In this document: piece after piece, positions 5,206 to 5,268 of the stretch
How the letters are laid out: every line of letters starts with the position of its first letter
Numbering within the stretch: position 1 is the stretch's first letter
NCBI GenBank assembly: GCA_041678045.1
Contig: JBAYOV010000089.1
Coordinates: 1-5,268, forward strand
Direction: 5' to 3'
Source: UBA2357 sp041678045
GTDB lineage: Bacteria; Pseudomonadota; Gammaproteobacteria; Burkholderiales; Rhodocyclaceae
DNA length: 5,268 nucleotides
Notes under the pieces: generated by a model
The model's input: only the letters and a program-made list of their open reading frames with translations
Told to the model about the DNA's origin: nothing
The model's database searches: none
Position numbers and translations under genes: made by a program

Positions 5206-5268
5206 TCAGGCGTGTTGCGGGATGAAGCCGAACTTGGTCAGCGCCTTGATCCAGCGAGGGGCGTTGCG
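5206..5268 (-). CDS. C-terminal end of an unidentified gene (edge of window)
   Basis: The last 20 codons of a minus-strand frame are open to the window edge and read RNAPRWIKALTKFGFIPQHA before a TGA. Codons are GC-ending (CGC AAC GCC ... ATC AAG GCG CTG ACC AAG), like the neighbouring genes, and the basic, aromatic tail looks like a natural C-terminus. Too little is present to name a family. It lies 103 bases upstream of the DUF2141 gene in the same direction and could belong to the same transcript. Confidence 0.45.
   Translation of the reverse strand, partial: RNAPRWIKALTKFGFIPQHA

Overview
The window is GC-rich and its protein families point to a proteobacterium. The codon use and the mix of a sulfur operon with accessory debris would fit a betaproteobacterium of the Azoarcus/Thauera kind, but that placement is an inference; no marker gene is present. 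No rRNA, tRNA, CRISPR array or intact insertion sequence is visible.

Left part (bases 1 to about 2440, genes on the + strand): an accessory region. It opens with the 3' end of a PD-(D/E)XK nuclease-domain protein of the AAA-ATPase-like family. About 410 bases without a confident gene follow. Next is a compact, apparently intact type II toxin-antitoxin pair, a Phd/YefM antitoxin followed by a VapC-type PIN-domain RNase, overlapping by 4 nt. After it come pieces of genes: a short two-helix membrane ORF that runs out of frame into a DUF2779 fragment lacking both ends, then a roughly 100-base stretch with a possible minus-strand coding remnant.

Right part (about 2443 to 5102, all on the - strand): a tightly packed run that reads, in transcription order, DUF2141 secreted protein, TDT/SLAC1-family transporter, Blh/ETHE1-like metallo-beta-lactamase-fold hydrolase, SulP-family anion transporter. 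Gaps are about 20, 41 and 11 nt, so this looks like one operon. The hydrolase belongs to a group that includes persulfide dioxygenases, which make sulfite. The TDT family includes the yeast sulfite exporter Ssu1, and SulP proteins carry sulfate and related anions. A sulfide/persulfide detoxification and sulfur-oxyanion export role is therefore a reasonable hypothesis. The operon looks damaged in two places: the transporter gene has an apparent one-base deletion near its first membrane helix, and SulP is cut to its first ~97 residues at the junction with the accessory region. At the far right edge are the last 20 codons of another minus-strand gene.

I do not see a clearly new biological system. 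The most notable points are the sulfur operon with its frameshift and truncation, and the cluster of truncated genes at about 1.7 to 2.5 kb, which looks like the scar of one or more recombination events beside a toxin-antitoxin module.
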